From Arctopsyche grandis (Eukaryota; Arthropoda; Insecta; Trichoptera; Hydropsychidae), in the NCBI RefSeq assembly GCF_051622035.1, contig NC_135360.1, positions 12,390,001 through 12,454,000 on the forward strand: a stretch of 64,000 nt of DNA, read 5' to 3'. A model generated the notes under the pieces. The model was not told where the DNA came from and made no database searches. It saw only the letters and a list, made by a program, of their open reading frames with translations. Numbering within the stretch: position 1 is the first letter of the stretch; the number at the start of each line of letters is the position of its first letter. Below, piece after piece: positions 48,152 to 59,577 of this stretch. The translations under genes were made by a program, and so were the position numbers.

Positions 48152-48563
48152 TAAATAATAATATCTGCTACTACCCATCTTCAATCCCAACCAGTTTTGA
48201 GGAGTTGTTAAAAAATAGCACGACTCTAACTTTGAAATTTTCCAACAATTCCAACTCCGATATATTATATGAACATATATGTATATATTGACGAAAAAAA
48301 ATAAACTATTAGGATCTTTAGGATTAAGGCGAATTCAAAATATATTTTTTAAATAAAACAATAAAATTTTTATATCAAAATACATTTACCACAATAAAAG
48401 CTTTTGAACAATTTATGTCAATAATAAAAACATATTATATAAATATGTACATTTATATTAATTAGGCCATTTAAAATCTAGAATTTCAAGTTAGAAGGAG
48501 AAAACTTATTATTGCGTGGATGTAAAGAGGGGTTTTTAGAGCAGAAGAACGAAGTGAGCAGTA
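48152..48563. other. AT-rich spacer, no feature
   Basis: About 410 bp between the Helitron and the second piggyBac-like element. Only short poly-A/T tracts are visible. Confidence 0.5.
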
Positions 48564-48804
48564 TTAACACTTTGTAAGCGGGCGATATTTCAATTGCTCA
48601 TCGCCTGACAGCGGGCGATTTTGATCGAAAAAATCGTAAACTGAAGAAAATTTCAAAATATTTCAAAAAATATTTTGAAAACTTTTATAAATGTTTTTAA
48701 ATTGAACATAGCTTTCAAACCTATCAACTGATTCAAATAAAAATCAAATTAAAATTCTAATGATAATTTTGAACCTTATGATCACTCGATTAGTATTTCT
48801 AAAA

Positions 48805-49480
48805 AGGGGTTACCAACCTTTTTTATACAACACATTTTTTTAAGTGAGGAAAAAAATTTAAAATATTCTAATCGTCTTTATGATATAAATTATTTGCAAA
48901 TTTAAAACATAATAATTTTTGGACAGGGGTAACTAACCTTTTTTTGTACAAAGAGATTTTTTAAGTAAGGAAAAAATCTAAAAATATTCCTACTATCTTT
49001 TATTATATAAATTATTGCAAAATTTAAAACATAATAATTTTTGGACAGGAGTGACCAACCTTTTTTTATACAATGATATTTTTAAAGAGAGAAAAAATCT
49101 AAAAATATACCCATCATCTTAATCATATAAATTATTGCAAAATTTAAAATATAATAATTTTTGGACAGGGGTAACCAACTTTTTTTTATACAACAAAGTT
49201 TTCATAGTGAGGAAAAAATCTAAAAATATTCCCATTGTCTTGATGTAATAAATGGTTGCAAAATTTAAAATATAATAATTTTTGAACAGGGATAACTAAT
49301 CTTTTTTTATTCAAAGAAATTTTTAATGAGCGGAAAATATCTAAAAATATTACCATCGTCTTTATGTTATAAATGATTGCAAAATTTACATCATAATAAT
49401 TTTTGGACAGGGGTAGCCAGCATTTTCATACACTAAATTTCCAAAATGAGAATAAAATCTCAAAAAAATTTTATTGTCTT
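48805..49480. repeat. Satellite array, period about 121 bp, 5-6 units
   Basis: The word TTTTTGGACAGGGGTAACTA or a close variant recurs at about 48916, 49038, 49158, 49279 and 49400, spaced 120-122 bp. Each unit continues TTTTTTATACAA, then GGAAAAAATCTAAAAATATT and TTGCAAAATTTAAAA. A further part-unit lies beyond the LINE at 53239-53320, and inverted units at 54450-54600. Confidence 0.88.
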
Positions 49481-49581
49481 TATTTATTTTTTATTTTATT
49501 TATATATATTTTAGCTATCAAGCTAATTTAAAAAAAAATACATCTTAATTATTATACTTAACTCTAAAATTTATAATTAAC

Positions 49582-52410
49582 TTATATGTACTGTCCCTCA
49601 CAGAGGTGTCTCTTCGCACCTCGCAGGAATGCATCCATGTTTTTAGCAGACCTGACGCACTCAGGGAGGGCATTATACATGAGCACACCCCTGTGAAAAA
49701 CACCCCCAGCCGTCTTATTCTTTCTTACTCTACTTACAACTAGTTTGTCCTTATTTCTAGTATAAAAACTATGTTTATCTCTATTCCTTATTATATAATC
49801 ATCAAAATACTTAGGTAATAACTTATGATCTAACTTATAAACAAAAGACAATGTACTAATATTTAGACTAATTCTAATACTCATCCATCCTAATTCATCT
49901 AACATACTTCCAATACTCTTAAATCTACTCACATTCAAAATAGCTCTCATAGCTTTATTCTGTATTTTTTGCATTTTTTCTAAATCTTGGCCACTAAACA
50001 AATTAAGCACAGTGGCACAATAAACCACATGTGGCAAGACAATTGAATTAAACACTAAAATTTTACTTTTTTTACTTAAAATATTTCTTAATCTACATAA
50101 TACACCAACTTTTCTAGCCATTTTTTTTATTATATAGTCAGCGTGCATTTTAAAATTTAGTCCTGAATCTATGTATACACCTAAGTATTTTATATTTTCA
50201 ACTTTTTCAATTAACTTATCATCAATTCTAATTTCATTCAATATATTTTTATTTTTACCATTCAACCACATCATTTTTGTTTTATTCACATTCAACTTTA
50301 ATTTATTTTCACACAACCAGTCATTCACATAATTTAATTCTATATTTAAAATCTCAGACATTACATCAACATTCTTTCCAATTATATATATCAATGTATC
50401 ATCTGCAAACAAATGTATTTTACACATCTTAATTACCTTAACAATATCGTTTATATATAATATAAATAATAAGGGTCCCAATTTGGACCCTTGCGGCACT
50501 CCATGAGGTGTTACAAATTCAGAGGATAACACCTTATCAATTTTTACTCTTTGCCTTCTATTATTTAAGTATGATTGAAGCCACTTTAATACTATACCAT
50601 TTATTCCTAACTTATATAATTTTTGTAATAAAATATTCCTATCTACTGTCTCGAACGCTCGCTTAAAATCTAGAAAAACTGCTCCAACAACCATGCTAGA
50701 TTCATCCATCGTCTCCATCCAATCAGAAACCACCAATTGGATAGCGGTTTCTGTTGAATGTTTCACTCTAAATCCAGACTGTTCCACAACCAAACAACCA
50801 TTTATACTAATGAACTCTTTCAATTGAATCGTAACGATTTCCTCCAGCATCTTCTCAACAATTGGTAACATATTGATGGGCCTCATTTCACTGGCTTTAT
50901 GTGTGCCCGTAACCTTTGGTACCGGTACAATAGTAGACACCTTCCATGCATCCGGGACGGATCCCACTTCTAACGATTCATTTATTAATTTCAGTAACTG
51001 AGGTCCAACCATGTCCCAAGTGTTGATTAAAATATCTAGAGTCAATCCATCCATACTAGAAACTGATTTCATGCCCTTCAATACACCATTTAATCCCTCC
51101 ATTTCCACTAATTTAAACCTTTCAAACTTATTTAAACCCAAATTAATATCATCATTCACACTATTATGCCTTGTTTGTATTGAATTAACTATATCATTCA
51201 CACTATTGATGTAAAACTCATTCAATCTTTCAACCATATCCTCTTTATCATTATATACTACTCCCTCGACTTCTAATTCATTCAAAGAAACATTTTTTCC
51301 CCCGGAAATCAAAGTTTTAATTATTCGCCACATTTTTGTGGGATCTTTTTTTGCACCATCAATATTTCTTTCATGCCAATCCCTCTTCGCATTACGTAAA
51401 ACATTCACACATTTATTCCTCTTTCTTTTATACTCTAACCAAGCCTTTTCTAATTGGATTCCATCCATAGCCTTAATAATTTTATATCTTTTATAACTAA
51501 CATTCTTATCAACTAAGCTTTCCTTTACTTCCTTGGTAAACCAAGGTTTCAGCTTATGCTTATGCATGATTCTTGTGGTTTTTACGCATTTACTTTTAGA
51601 ATATGTTATATTACGATACATTATCTCCCACATTTCATTCACACTATCACCATCCTTTCCCCATACACACTCCTTTAACAATTCATTCATCAATTGATAA
51701 TCAATGTTTTCTCTTTCAGTCACCTGCATATTTTTAAGTCCTCCGTTACTAAACCGCTGTCCCAAAAACATGTTGACAATAGAATGGTCTCCTATTTTCG
51801 GTACATCTTTCACCTCACACCGCAGATCCATTATATTTGTTATAACCAAATCAATGAGAGAGCTTGATAAATTATTCACTCTCGTTGCTTCCGTCACTTT
51901 TTGTTTAAAACCCAATTCATTTACCCAATTTCTCAACTTTTTTACATAAAATTCTTCTGTCTGTAACCAATTAAAATTCCAGTCCCCAAACATAATTATA
52001 TTTTTACTCACATCTATACTTCTTTCACTCAATTCTTCTAAAAATTTAAGAAATCTTCCACTTCTACCATTCGGAGAGCGGTAAATTACTAGCAAAAACA
52101 CAGTAACTCCATTCACAAGCAGATCCACACCAATTGTCCAAAACTCACCATCAACCTTATTAACTATTACATTACCGTAACTTAAATCATCCCTTAAATA
52201 CAATAGTACCCCACCCGTATGTCTAGAATTAGAGTCACATCTCAAAACACAATATCCATCTATATTCAGCTCAAAATCTTCAAAATCACTAGTTACATGC
52301 GTTTCACTTAAACCTATAAATAATGGTTTTTGACTTACAGTTAAACTCCAAACCTCATCCTTGTGAGCAAAAAAACTTTGTACATTTATACCGATACCTT
52401 TTGGTGGTTG
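49582..52410 (-). CDS. LINE ORF2: endonuclease and reverse transcriptase
   Basis: About 942 codons counted from the codon after the UAG; the first recognisable Met-like position is much further in, so no own start codon is evident. The apurinic-type endonuclease region begins at once: INVQSFFAHKDEVW, LFIGLSETHV, RHTGGVLLYLRDDL, then IMFGDWNFNW. The reverse transcriptase shows FLDFKRAFETVD, GVPQGSKLGPLLFILYINDI and the active-site FADD (HLFADDTLIYI), followed by NKTKMMWL. The C-terminal region ends with a block like GGVFHRGVLMYNALPECVRS. The protein primes reverse transcription at nicked target DNA. All key motifs are intact. It is in the same frame as ORF1. Confidence 0.92.
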   Translation of the reverse strand, partial: QPPKGIGINVQSFFAHKDEVWSLTVSQKPLFIGLSETHVTSDFEDFELNIDGYCVLRCDSNSRHTGGVLLYLRDDLSYGNVIVNKVDGEFWTIGVDLLVNGVTVFLLVIYRSPNGRSGRFLKFLEELSERSIDVSKNIIMFGDWNFNWLQTEEFYVKKLRNWVNELGFKQKVTEATRVNNLSSSLIDLVITNIMDLRCEVKDVPKIGDHSIVNMFLGQRFSNGGLKNMQVTERENIDYQLMNELLKECVWGKDGDSVNEMWEIMYRNITYSKSKCVKTTRIMHKHKLKPWFTKEVKESLVDKNVSYKRYKIIKAMDGIQLEKAWLEYKRKRNKCVNVLRNAKRDWHERNIDGAKKDPTKMWRIIKTLISGGKNVSLNELEVEGVVYNDKEDMVERLNEFYINSVNDIVNSIQTRHNSVNDDINLGLNKFERFKLVEMEGLNGVLKGMKSVSSMDGLTLDILINTWDMVGPQLLKLINESLEVGSVPDAWKVSTIVPVPKVTGTHKASEMRPINMLPIVEKMLEEIVTIQLKEFISINGCLVVEQSGFRVKHSTETAIQLVVSDWMETMDESSMVVGAVFLDFKRAFETVDRNILLQKLYKLGINGIVLKWLQSYLNNRRQRVKIDKVLSSEFVTPHGVPQGSKLGPLLFILYINDIVKVIKMCKIHLFADDTLIYIIGKNVDVMSEILNIELNYVNDWLCENKLKLNVNKTKMMWLNGKNKNILNEIRIDDKLIEKVENIKYLGVYIDSGLNFKMHADYIIKKMARKVGVLCRLRNILSKKSKILVFNSIVLPHVVYCATVLNLFSGQDLEKMQKIQNKAMRAILNVSRFKSIGSMLDELGWMSIRISLNISTLSFVYKLDHKLLPKYFDDYIIRNRDKHSFYTRNKDKLVVSRVRKNKTAGGVFHRGVLMYNALPECVRSAKNMDAFLRGAKRHLCEGQYI

Positions 52411-53238
52411 CTATATATTATTATACTTAATTCTATTTCTCATTAATTCTATATTTCTTTTATATACACTGCACTTAGTGTCCAACGGTCCGTGATTTGT
52501 GTTCAAATTTAATTTTAATTTATTATTACTTTTAAAGCAATTATTACATTTTATTATTTTATTGTTACATCCCTCGCTTTTGTGCCCTTCTTCTCCACAT
52601 TTCGCACATGTCACCTTGTTTCTACAATCCACCGCTTTGTGATTAAATCCGTAACAATTTAGACATCTTAGAATATTAATTTCTTCAAAAACCCTACATC
52701 TATCCCAATTTATATTTACTTTTCCATCTTCAATAAATCTTTTAAATGTATTGCAATCTACTTCCACTATCGCATTATATTTATTATTTTTTCTACTTTT
52801 CCATATTTTTAACACCTTCAGTTCACCATCATTTATAACTTCTTGATTTTGATTCATCAAACACTCAGCCAACTGTTCACTTGTAAGTTCCTCCGACATA
52901 TCTACAATTTTAATTTTGGGATTTTTTAATTCCCCTCTTTTAACATTATAATTCTCCCCTAATTTATTTTCTACTTCTTTTATTAATTTAATACTATCCT
53001 GTGCACTGTTACACGTTACAGCAATGCCCCCTTTACCGATTTTTTTAACCCCTTGTATTCCTATTTTTAGTTCCTTGGGTTTTATTAAACTTTTGCATTC
53101 TTCCTTTGTTTTGTCCGTTTCTTGGATTTTTTTCGGAACAATTATTGTTATGTCTTTATTATTCTTCTTAAGTGCATTTGCATAATTTAAACTATTTTCA
53201 CTCTTATTTACACTTTTTAAAATGTTTATATATACATC
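52411..53238 (-). CDS. LINE ORF1 (gag-like, zinc knuckles), 5'-truncated
   Basis: Open for 275 codons to the UAG at 52411-52413; the native start is lost by 5' truncation. Lys-rich N-terminal part (ITIIVPKKIQETDKTKEE), then an RNA-recognition-like region and CCHC knuckles: CLNCYGFNHKAVDC, CAKCGEEGHKSEGC and a partial third CNNCF. Such proteins coat LINE RNA. The frame continues without shift into ORF2 after the single UAG. Confidence 0.85.
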   Translation of the reverse strand, partial: DVYINILKSVNKSENSLNYANALKKNNKDITIIVPKKIQETDKTKEECKSLIKPKELKIGIQGVKKIGKGGIAVTCNSAQDSIKLIKEVENKLGENYNVKRGELKNPKIKIVDMSEELTSEQLAECLMNQNQEVINDGELKVLKIWKSRKNNKYNAIVEVDCNTFKRFIEDGKVNINWDRCRVFEEINILRCLNCYGFNHKAVDCRNKVTCAKCGEEGHKSEGCNNKIIKCNNCFKSNNKLKLNLNTNHGPLDTKCSVYKRNIELMRNRIKYNNI

Positions 53239-53499
53239 AATGATTGTAAAATAACAATATAGTAATTTTTGAGACAGACAACTTCTTTTTATACAACAAA
53301 ATTTTTAAAGTGAAATTTTTTCAACCGACTCCGACACATCAAGATTCCTAAAAAATCACAAGCATCGCTAACGTTCAAGGGAGAACCATGTACAATAAAT
53401 AAAGTATATTGTACAACATCACGATGATCAAACCGCCATCTGCGCCCTCGAACTCAACCTCCAAAAGTCCTCACCAAGAACGTAAAAAAAACAGGGCAG

Positions 53500-54060
53500 T
53501 TCGACCCTCGCACCAGACACGTGATCATCAACCATGCGTTGTATCGACACGCACATATGCCTTGCGCCAAACGCGTGATCACCAACCCCGCGTCGCATCT
53601 CACAATGTCACGCGCCAGACACGTGGACACTACATTGCACGTGCACACGTCGCATCCAGCCGCATAGAGAGTGCACGAGCACCCAATACCAGAAGCATAT
53701 AAAAGGGAGTCTGACCAGGAGGAAATCAGATCATCCAGCTGTGCCGCCACAAGCAGTCAGCCAGCAACCATCCTACTACGCTAACATAGTAGAACTCCTT
53801 CAACATAGCTGCCTCGAGAACACCGCCGTTTCGGATAACTCCTTCAAAATAGCTGCCTCGAGAACACCGCCGTTTCGGAGAACTCCTTCAACATAGCTGC
53901 TTCGAGAACACCGCTGTTTCGGAGAACTCCTTCAACATAGTTGCATTGAGAACATCATAGCTGCACCGATTCCAGAGATCCGACACACGACGATCCAGCC
54001 GCAACTTTAACAACTTCAACATCATAGCCGCTACGAGAACTTCCACAACTTTAGCCAGGC
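53500..54060 (+). promoter_or_regulatory. GC-rich block with TATA box and 44-bp tandem repeats
   Basis: Inside the piggyBac-like element. It has CACGTGATC-type repeats (53515-53640), a good TATA box TATAAAAG at 53698-53705, and four 44-bp units beginning AACTCCTTC at 53793, 53837, 53881 and 53925. The acidic transposase-like frame starts at 54118, so this may be the transposase promoter and leader. A solo LTR from an old LTR element is an alternative that I cannot exclude. Confidence 0.5.
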
Positions 54061-54117
54061 CCCATAAGTATATATGTATTATACATAGTTTTTTCACCAC
54101 GATATTACCCATTAAAA

Positions 54118-54450
54118 ATGGATTACGAAGACGATGATGACGACGACGTCGTCTCTTATCATGACGATGGGGAATATACCGCTGATAGACATTCGAATTA
54201 TTCGGTTAGTGTTGGGAGTGACAGTGACAGTGACAATATTATGGATTTTGAAAGTGACTCTGACGAAAACAGTGAAATTATTCCTCTGAGTTCCTTTCTA
54301 ACAATGAAACACTCGGTGATGAGAACCAAAAGTTACGCAAAGTACAACCCGTTTTTGATTACTTTATACCAAAATGTGTATAAACCCAGCAATTATCCCT
54401 CGATCATCATTCCGAGTATATTTTTCTATCATGAAATTTTATTTCTATAA
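54118..54450 (+). pseudogene. N-terminal remnant of a piggyBac transposase
   Basis: 110 codons: MDYEDDDDDDVVSYHDDG, then further Asp/Glu/Ser-rich runs (SVGSDSDSDN, DFESDSDENSE). This resembles the acidic N-terminus of piggyBac-family transposases, but no DDE core follows. It lies just inside the right end of the TTAA-flanked element, so most of the gene has been deleted. Identity is inferred from composition and position. Confidence 0.5.
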
Positions 54451-54687
54451 AAAAACGGTTGTTTACCTATGTCCGAAAATCATTATATTTTAAATTTTTC
54501 AATTATATAGAGGATCGGCAAATTTGAAAAAAAAAAATTCTCTCCTTAAAAATTTATTTGTATAAAAAATGTTGGTTACCCCTGGTTCACGTAAATCACG
54601 ATTTCAAAACGTAGATTACAGTCACCCGACGTTTAGCAACAATTCACTGAAGACTGTAATCTCCGTTACCCGACGACAAAGTGTTAA

Positions 54688-55970
54688 TAGAAGTACATAT
54701 GTAGTTAGTACATACATAGAAGCATTCATAGTAGAAGTAGACTAAACAGAGCAATCTGTCGGGCATTTATACCCAACGGTAAGGGAGTCATTTGTCGATG
54801 ATTTCAGCAGCCTTTCACAGGAGTAGCGATACCGAAAGCCATTACAAGAGCTGATCTTCTGAAGTTTAATGGCCAGGGACGTCATTTCAGCCTTTTCTTG
54901 TGGGGGGGGAGCAAGCAAAAATTGGTCAAATTGAATTTTTTTTATATAAAAATAAAAATGGAAAATATACTTTGCAGTATATTTTTAAAATATGAAAAAA
55001 AAATCAATTGTTTTTGAAAAACAAATATAAAAGAGAAATTGGAAAAACAAAAATACAAACAAATAAAAATTAATAAGGGTATTTTTATAATATTTCATTT
55101 TTCGATCATTTTCATATACAACGTGTGTTTTTTTCGTATTATTATAATATATAATAATATGGAGTGGCTATAAAAATATAATAAACTTAATTTTTGAAAA
55201 ATTTTCAAATTGCGATATTCAAATTCATATTTTGTATTATGTAAAAAACCAAAAAGGCGCCAGACGAAATTTTTTTCCCAAAAATCTTCAATCAAACTAT
55301 CACTAATAAACTATCAATTAACGTAATTTCTACCGACTGTCTTTTTACTTTATCCATGTACGTAGTAACAATAGATGAAGTTTTGTGATCATGCGAAAAT
55401 TTGAACTCGGGAATTTGACTCATTCACTTTTTTAAAAATTCTAATTTTTTTTTGATCCTTTAAATAAGTGTGCTTTTCACGACAAAATTCAAGTATAATC
55501 CTTGTATCAATGTGATGAAAATAAAAAAAAATCAATAAATTTAATTAACCGGAAGAGGGATTTTTTCCATTTTAGAAAAGTCAAAAATGTTGTGACCACA
55601 CCCCTGAACGGATCAAGCTGAAAATTTAAGAAAATTTTAGAGTTGATAAGGTTTTGGTCAGAACGCAATTTTATTAAATAACTAAAACTTTTTTTAGACC
55701 GTACTCGTCACACATGAAGATTAAATCCATCTCATTCGTTGTTTGGTGAGAGATTAGACGCCAGCAAAATAAGAAAACGAGAAATAAAATCAGTTCGGAT
55801 TGAACCGATTCAGTAAAATATTAATTTAAAACCTATCTTGAAAACACGAACAATAAACACGTACTTACGAAAAATATACGTTACACATCTGTTTCTGAGA
55901 TATAATAAAGTAACCTTTCTAACAATTCGCTCCATGGGACGGACAATTTATAGCCCAATAATCCAAGAAA
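54688..55970. other. Repeat-rich spacer before duplication copy B
   Basis: A one-ended relative of the hAT at 39123-39515 starts at 54874 (CAGGGACGTCATTTC, then a G-run); its other end was not found. The part 55300-55900 is AT-rich and resembles LINE 3' UTR sequence but has no coding. No gene is seen. Confidence 0.45.
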
Positions 55971-56212
55971 AAGTAGCCTTAATATAATACATATTCTAAA
56001 AAATAATTTGTGGAAATTTAATTTGAAATATTAAATATTTTTATTACCATATAAACTATAGTATAAATAATATTATAAATAATGGTATAATAAATATAAT
56101 CTCAAAACGAAATGAATGTGATTTACTCTACATAGTTTCATTACTAGTAGCAGTTGAAATATAATACATAAATGAAAGCATTGTGTGTGTTGTCTCGGGT
56201 TTTTTTTGTGTA

Positions 56213-57661
56213 CAGGTAGTCCTCGACTTACGACGGTTCGCACTTACGACCGAAAAAAAATAATATATTTTTTATTAATTAATTATTTTTCAAAAATTGA
56301 TTGATAAATCTCAAGCGGATGTGAGTTATGAAAACGGGGAATTCTCTTTCGGAAGAAATGAAACATTGCAGTAGTTTTACAAATTAAGTTATGACTCATT
56401 CCTTTGGGATTCGTCACCAGTCGCACGACGGTAACAAACTCATACGGTCGTTACTGTTTGTTACATAACTGTTCGTTATTGTTTTAGGATGTTTATTTTC
56501 TCAATTTCGTGTTGATTAGTGCTCAAATTTGTATTTATAAGAACATTTATAATGTGTGATAAAGAAACAGGATAATGACTGATAAAGAAACTCTTGTTAA
56601 AAAAAAGAAAAAGGTGATAGACGTTAGATAGTGGTAAAAAAGTGATGGACTTGGCAAATAATTTGAAATTGTCACATTCAACGGTCTCCACTATTTTAAA
56701 AGATAAAGAAAAAATTCGTAAAGCCGTTAAAGGGTCCTTGTCAATCTAATCTAAAATAATAAATAAAAAAAGATTCGGACCCATTCAACAAATGGAAAAA
56801 ATACTAGTGATTTGGATCGATGACAAGATTGAAAAGCGAATTCCATTGCGTCTCTTAAGGCTCATTATTTAAAAACTACAGTTGCGCAAGGCATTGAAGC
56901 AATAGAAGGAAAAACTTTTCAAGAATTTTGGAAAAATTATAATATCCTTCATGCTATAAGAAATATAGATAAGGGATGGACCCTTTAACGGCTTAAGAAG
57001 TTACTTCAGCATGTATGTACGGAATATGGAAAAAAACTCACCAATCCATTTGAACCCGTTTCTCTTTCCATATACGAAAAAGAAAAAAATGTCGAGGATA
57101 TTAATAACCTAATCGTACAATTTAGTGAACGTCTACAATTTGACGTAGATAACGAAGACATCAACCAACTTGTTGAAAATGATTCAGAAGATCTAACCAA
57201 TGCAGAATTATTAGATCTTGAAACTCAAATGGTTGCAGAAGAGGATATTGATGAAAATGAATCAATCACATCAGCGGAACCGCTGAAAAAATCTGTCTGA
57301 CTGTATCTCAAACTGAAGATGAAGAAATGGATTGTACTTATGTATGTGATAAGTAGTCACCTGAGCCTGAGGGGGCCGTGTATTGTTCAAAGGTTGTAAA
57401 TGTATTGTTAAAGGTTTGCCGAACAATGGATAGCACTGTGACTATCCTACCTCTAGTGATAAGGGATGAGGATGTATAATTTATAATTAATAAGTACAGA
57501 TGATGTAGATGTTTAATTTTTTTTAAATTTAAATATGAATTCATTTGAATTACTGTATTAATAAAAGTAAGTAAAATCACCGAAAAATAAATTTAAATAT
57601 ATTCCTCGACTTACGACCGAGGTTCAGGAACGTATCTCCGTCGTAAGTCGAGGAATACCTG
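56213..57661 (+). mobile_element. Internally deleted Tigger/pogo-like element, private to copy B
   Basis: Ends CAGGTAGTCCTCGACTTACG and inverted CAGGTATTCCTCGACTTACG, flanked by TA (56211-56212 and 57662-57663); copy A has the uninterrupted site near 41783. Inside are broken pieces of the transposase such as MEKILVIWIDDKIEKRIPL and FQEFWKNYNILHAI, followed by a C-terminal acidic part. A MITE-like segment related to 40862-40970 is embedded at about 57350-57450. Confidence 0.85.
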
Positions 57662-58378
57662 TACTATTTTACTATTTTGACGGGTTACATTGGATACTAT
57701 AAGCTATAGTTTTATGTATATGCTATGAAGTATGTACATATGTTTTATAATTTAAGAGATTTTTTTTGTGTATTTCAATGTCGTGGAAATGTGGCTTCAA
57801 ATTAAATAATTCAAATTAATTTCATAATTGTTAAACTTACATTTTTAAGATGCGCATTACATAATTAAGTGTGTATTATGGAAAATAGTATTTAAAAAGT
57901 ATCATGTGCATAAAATTTAAAGTTTCAAATATATGTAAATCTAAAAGTATTAATTTACTAAAATATGCTGAAAGTGCGCATGTGAAATTACGTGAATCTG
58001 ACAATAATTGTAGGAATTTTCATTATTTATTTGTAAAAAAAATCTTTAAATTACTTTCAGTAAGAAATTTCATCAGTGAAGACAGCTTAATATAAAAAAA
58101 AATTGGATGTAACCAACCCACGACTTTATTTATGTATTTGAGGAATATAAGGTTACAAAACAAAATTCGACAATTAAAAATACATACACGTTCAGACATA
58201 CCGGCTATGAGAGCATTTTCGGTACAAATTTAGTACAAATTTATTTTAATGTAGGGAAACTTGTCGGATTTTGTTCCAATTTTTTTTAATTATTTAAAAT
58301 TACTATAAATATTATACACATTAAAAGGTTTCTGATAAAAACATAAAAAAAACTTCTCTCTTAGAAGATTCTCTAGAG

Positions 58379-58855
58379 CAGGGATCCCCAACCATTTTGG
58401 GAAGTGGCCCGGTTCAGAATGTTCAAATGTATGGAGGGCCGGATGAAAAACATTTTATTGGAATCCAATTCAAACAAATTTACATATATCTTTAATATAC
58501 ATACATATTTTTTTGCATGTTCAGGGTATGCACGTGCAAGAGATTAACTACATATACCACTTTTCCAAGAAAGTGATTTTTTTTGTTAAAATACGTGATT
58601 CTCAGATTTCGTCAAACAAAAGAAGGACGGAAAGTTGCTTTTGCATTTCATTTCGGTCGTAACTACTTGGAAGCCATACCCCAATAGAAATGGCGATGGA
58701 ATTTCACCTTTTTTCTTGTATAAAATATCAAGATCAGGTCAAAAATTTTAATAATCGTAAAAATTTTACATTTTAAATTAGTTTCTAAAAATCAGGCCAA
58801 TTTTTTCCTTGGGCCAGATGAAAATCTTTCGCAGGCCGTAGGTTGGTGACCTCTG
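58379..58855. mobile_element. hAT remnant in copy B
   Basis: 477 bp from CAGGGATCCCCAACC to the inverse of CAGAGGTCACCAACC. Flanks CTCTAGAG and ATCTAGTA are only partly alike. No transposase is recognisable. It lies between the poly(A) signal and the body of gene B. Confidence 0.7.
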
Positions 58856-58869
58856 ATCTAGTAAAATTA

Positions 58870-59330
58870 CTACTTCCAGTTGAGGTAAAAATATTATGGT
58901 ATAAAATTTATAATTTCTATTATATCATAAAAAAATTGAGTCTGATTCGTTGAGCGGTTTGGGAGATGTTGCATCCAAAAACTTTTAACAATATGGCAAA
59001 GTATGAAAACGATCGGATAAGAGGCAAATTGTCCTCCAATTTTAATCGTAAAGGTTTGTAAAAAAGAAAACGCTTATAAGGGGAGGTATGATTTCCGGTC
59101 AACTTAAAAATTTGAAAAACATTTACATCGTATCGATAAGATTTTCAGTAACCGACACTAAATTTCATTTCAATACGACTAACGGTGTTCAAAAATCCCC
59201 AAAATTCACAGACACAGAGAGACCTATACATATTTTTTCTAGATCATCAAAACGTGATCAATGATCTCAATCAAAATCTCGAGCTCGAATTTTTAAACTT
59301 CATCTATTGTTACTACTTGCATATATAAAG
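58870..59330. repeat. Unclassified repeat, possibly a LINE 3' tail
   Basis: Absent from copy A, so it is an insertion. Words such as GAGCGGTTTGGGAGATG, ACAGACACAGAGAGACC and CTAGATCATCAAAACGTGAT are of the kind seen in arthropod non-LTR 3' UTRs. No coding or terminal repeats were found. Confidence 0.4.
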
Positions 59331-59577
59331 TAAAAACAAGCATTTTAAATATATAAAACCAAAATTGTTCCCCTTATTTTGAGAATGTAGTGTTGTATTT
59401 TTTCTTATATATTCTCATGGAAGAATACACTATACATATGTACATATATGTATGTACACCATTTTAATTTTATAAATTTCAGAATCAAATCAGAAAAATA
59501 ATTTTCGAGTTATTATTGAACCATTTCTTAAAATCACGAAATCAGAAATGAACATAATATTAATTCATACTTACAAT

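Larger units (their letters stand above)
49481..53238 (-). mobile_element. Young 5'-truncated LINE (jockey/CR1-like)
   Basis: About 3.76 kb on the minus strand. It contains the 3' three quarters of ORF1 (from 53238), one in-frame UAG at 52411-52413, a complete ORF2, and a 3' UTR ending GCTTGATAGCTAAAATATAT with a (TAAA)n-type tail. Both junctions fall inside satellite units of the piggyBac-like host, so it inserted after that element expanded. No frameshift is visible over about 1,200 codons, which suggests a recent insertion. A target duplication could not be delimited in the AT-rich flanks. Confidence 0.88.
48564..54687 (+). mobile_element. Decayed piggyBac-like element with subterminal satellites
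   Basis: Flanked by TTAA (48564-48567 and 54684-54687). Both ends start CACTTTGT, followed by AGCGGGCGA on the left and CGTCGGGTAACGG (inverted) on the right. Each end repeats its GCGGGCGAT or CGTCGGGT motif about 40-50 bp further in. The left subterminal part is a 121-bp satellite array (48805-49480). One or two inverted units lie near the right end (54450-54600). The only transposase remnant is an acidic N-terminal frame at 54118-54450. A 3.76-kb LINE inserted into the array splits it. Confidence 0.78.

Noticed and set aside
48805-49480. CRISPR-like array
   Set aside because: Regular spacing of 121 bp, but whole units are similar, with no constant repeat and unique spacer pattern; the host is a eukaryote.
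53380-54060. Solo LTR of an old LTR element
   Set aside because: A TATA box and GC-rich body would fit, but I could not find matching ends with a short target duplication; kept only as an alternative.
54118-54450. Functional acidic host gene
   Set aside because: It lies inside TTAA-flanked piggyBac ends and lacks any further exon; a transposase N-terminal remnant is simpler.
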